This document shows positions 63,806 to 64,000 of a stretch of 64,000 nt of DNA, piece after piece. Under the pieces are notes generated by a model, which was not told where the DNA came from, did no database searches, and worked only from the letters and a program-made list of their open reading frames with translations. Source of the DNA: Selaginella tamariscina (taxonomy: Eukaryota > Streptophyta > Lycopodiopsida > Selaginellales > Selaginellaceae); NCBI GenBank assembly GCA_003024785.1, contig PUQB01000070.1, positions 457,001-521,000 of the forward strand, read 5' to 3'. Every line of letters starts with the position of its first letter. The first letter of the stretch is position 1. The position numbers and the translations under genes are program-made.

Positions 63806-64000
63806 GACTGGACCCTAGAGCAGATGGTTTCCGCTTATATATTAGAAATGCATGCGGCATTGACAGACGTCGTCTATATTTGATCGACATTTGGCATAGG
63901 TGTTAAATGCTACACAATATTATATTAAACGCGTGGTGCCGAGGTAACCGTGGTAAATTCCTAAATCGAATTAGGAAAAATACATTATTACATTTACATT
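63806..64000. other. upstream region of the BTB-BACK gene, cut by the window edge
   Basis: No further gene seen in the last 195 bases. Confidence 0.4.

Overview
This is eukaryotic nuclear DNA from a land plant. It carries spliced genes with short GT-AG introns, a long intronless pentatricopeptide-repeat (PPR) gene present twice, a plant-length ARPC2 gene of 318 codons, telo-box motifs beside gene starts, Ty3/Gypsy and hAT remnants, and many compound microsatellites in very AT-rich DNA. The PPR proteins are built almost wholly from 31-residue S-type motifs ('AYAQxGHLxEAxxLFxxMPE'), a style I associate with lycophytes such as Selaginella. That placement is inference.

The first three quarters (about 0.9-47.8 kb) are a mosaic of segmental duplications. 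A composite unit pairs a spliced gene of uncertain family (called gene U here; coiled coils, Tudor-like and MBD-like segments) with a 3'-truncated PPR pseudogene facing it. It occurs four times: 0.9-5.4 kb (inverted), 6.5-10 kb, 11.9-14.8 kb and 34.8-36.8 kb. Between 15.7 and 47.5 kb lies a large inverted repeat with arms of about 10 kb, 15713-25860 and 37640-47508. Each arm carries a dead Gypsy element and a near-identical intact 585-aa PPR gene. The roughly 12-kb spacer holds a PPR fragment, an internally deleted RPP30-like copy, a MITE-like element, a third Gypsy copy, a hAT transposase fragment and the fourth U/PPR unit.

The right part (51.4-59 kb) is a compact single-copy gene cluster. 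ARPC2 (Arp2/3 complex) and an armadillo-repeat gene lie head to tail on the minus strand. RPP30 (RNase P/MRP subunit) diverges from the armadillo gene. The window ends with a damaged BTB-BACK gene on the minus strand (62.7-63.8 kb). AT-rich stretches at 47.8-51.4 and 59-62.7 kb show no gene.

Main points for a second look: four gene U/PPR units share one junction with a microsatellite at it; three Gypsy copies share the same catalytic-site losses; gene U has a conserved GC-AG intron; the longer RPP30 copy has a one-base frameshift that the internally deleted copy lacks; compound microsatellites sit in introns close to splice donors; and a MITE-like element carries a GC-rich minisatellite.
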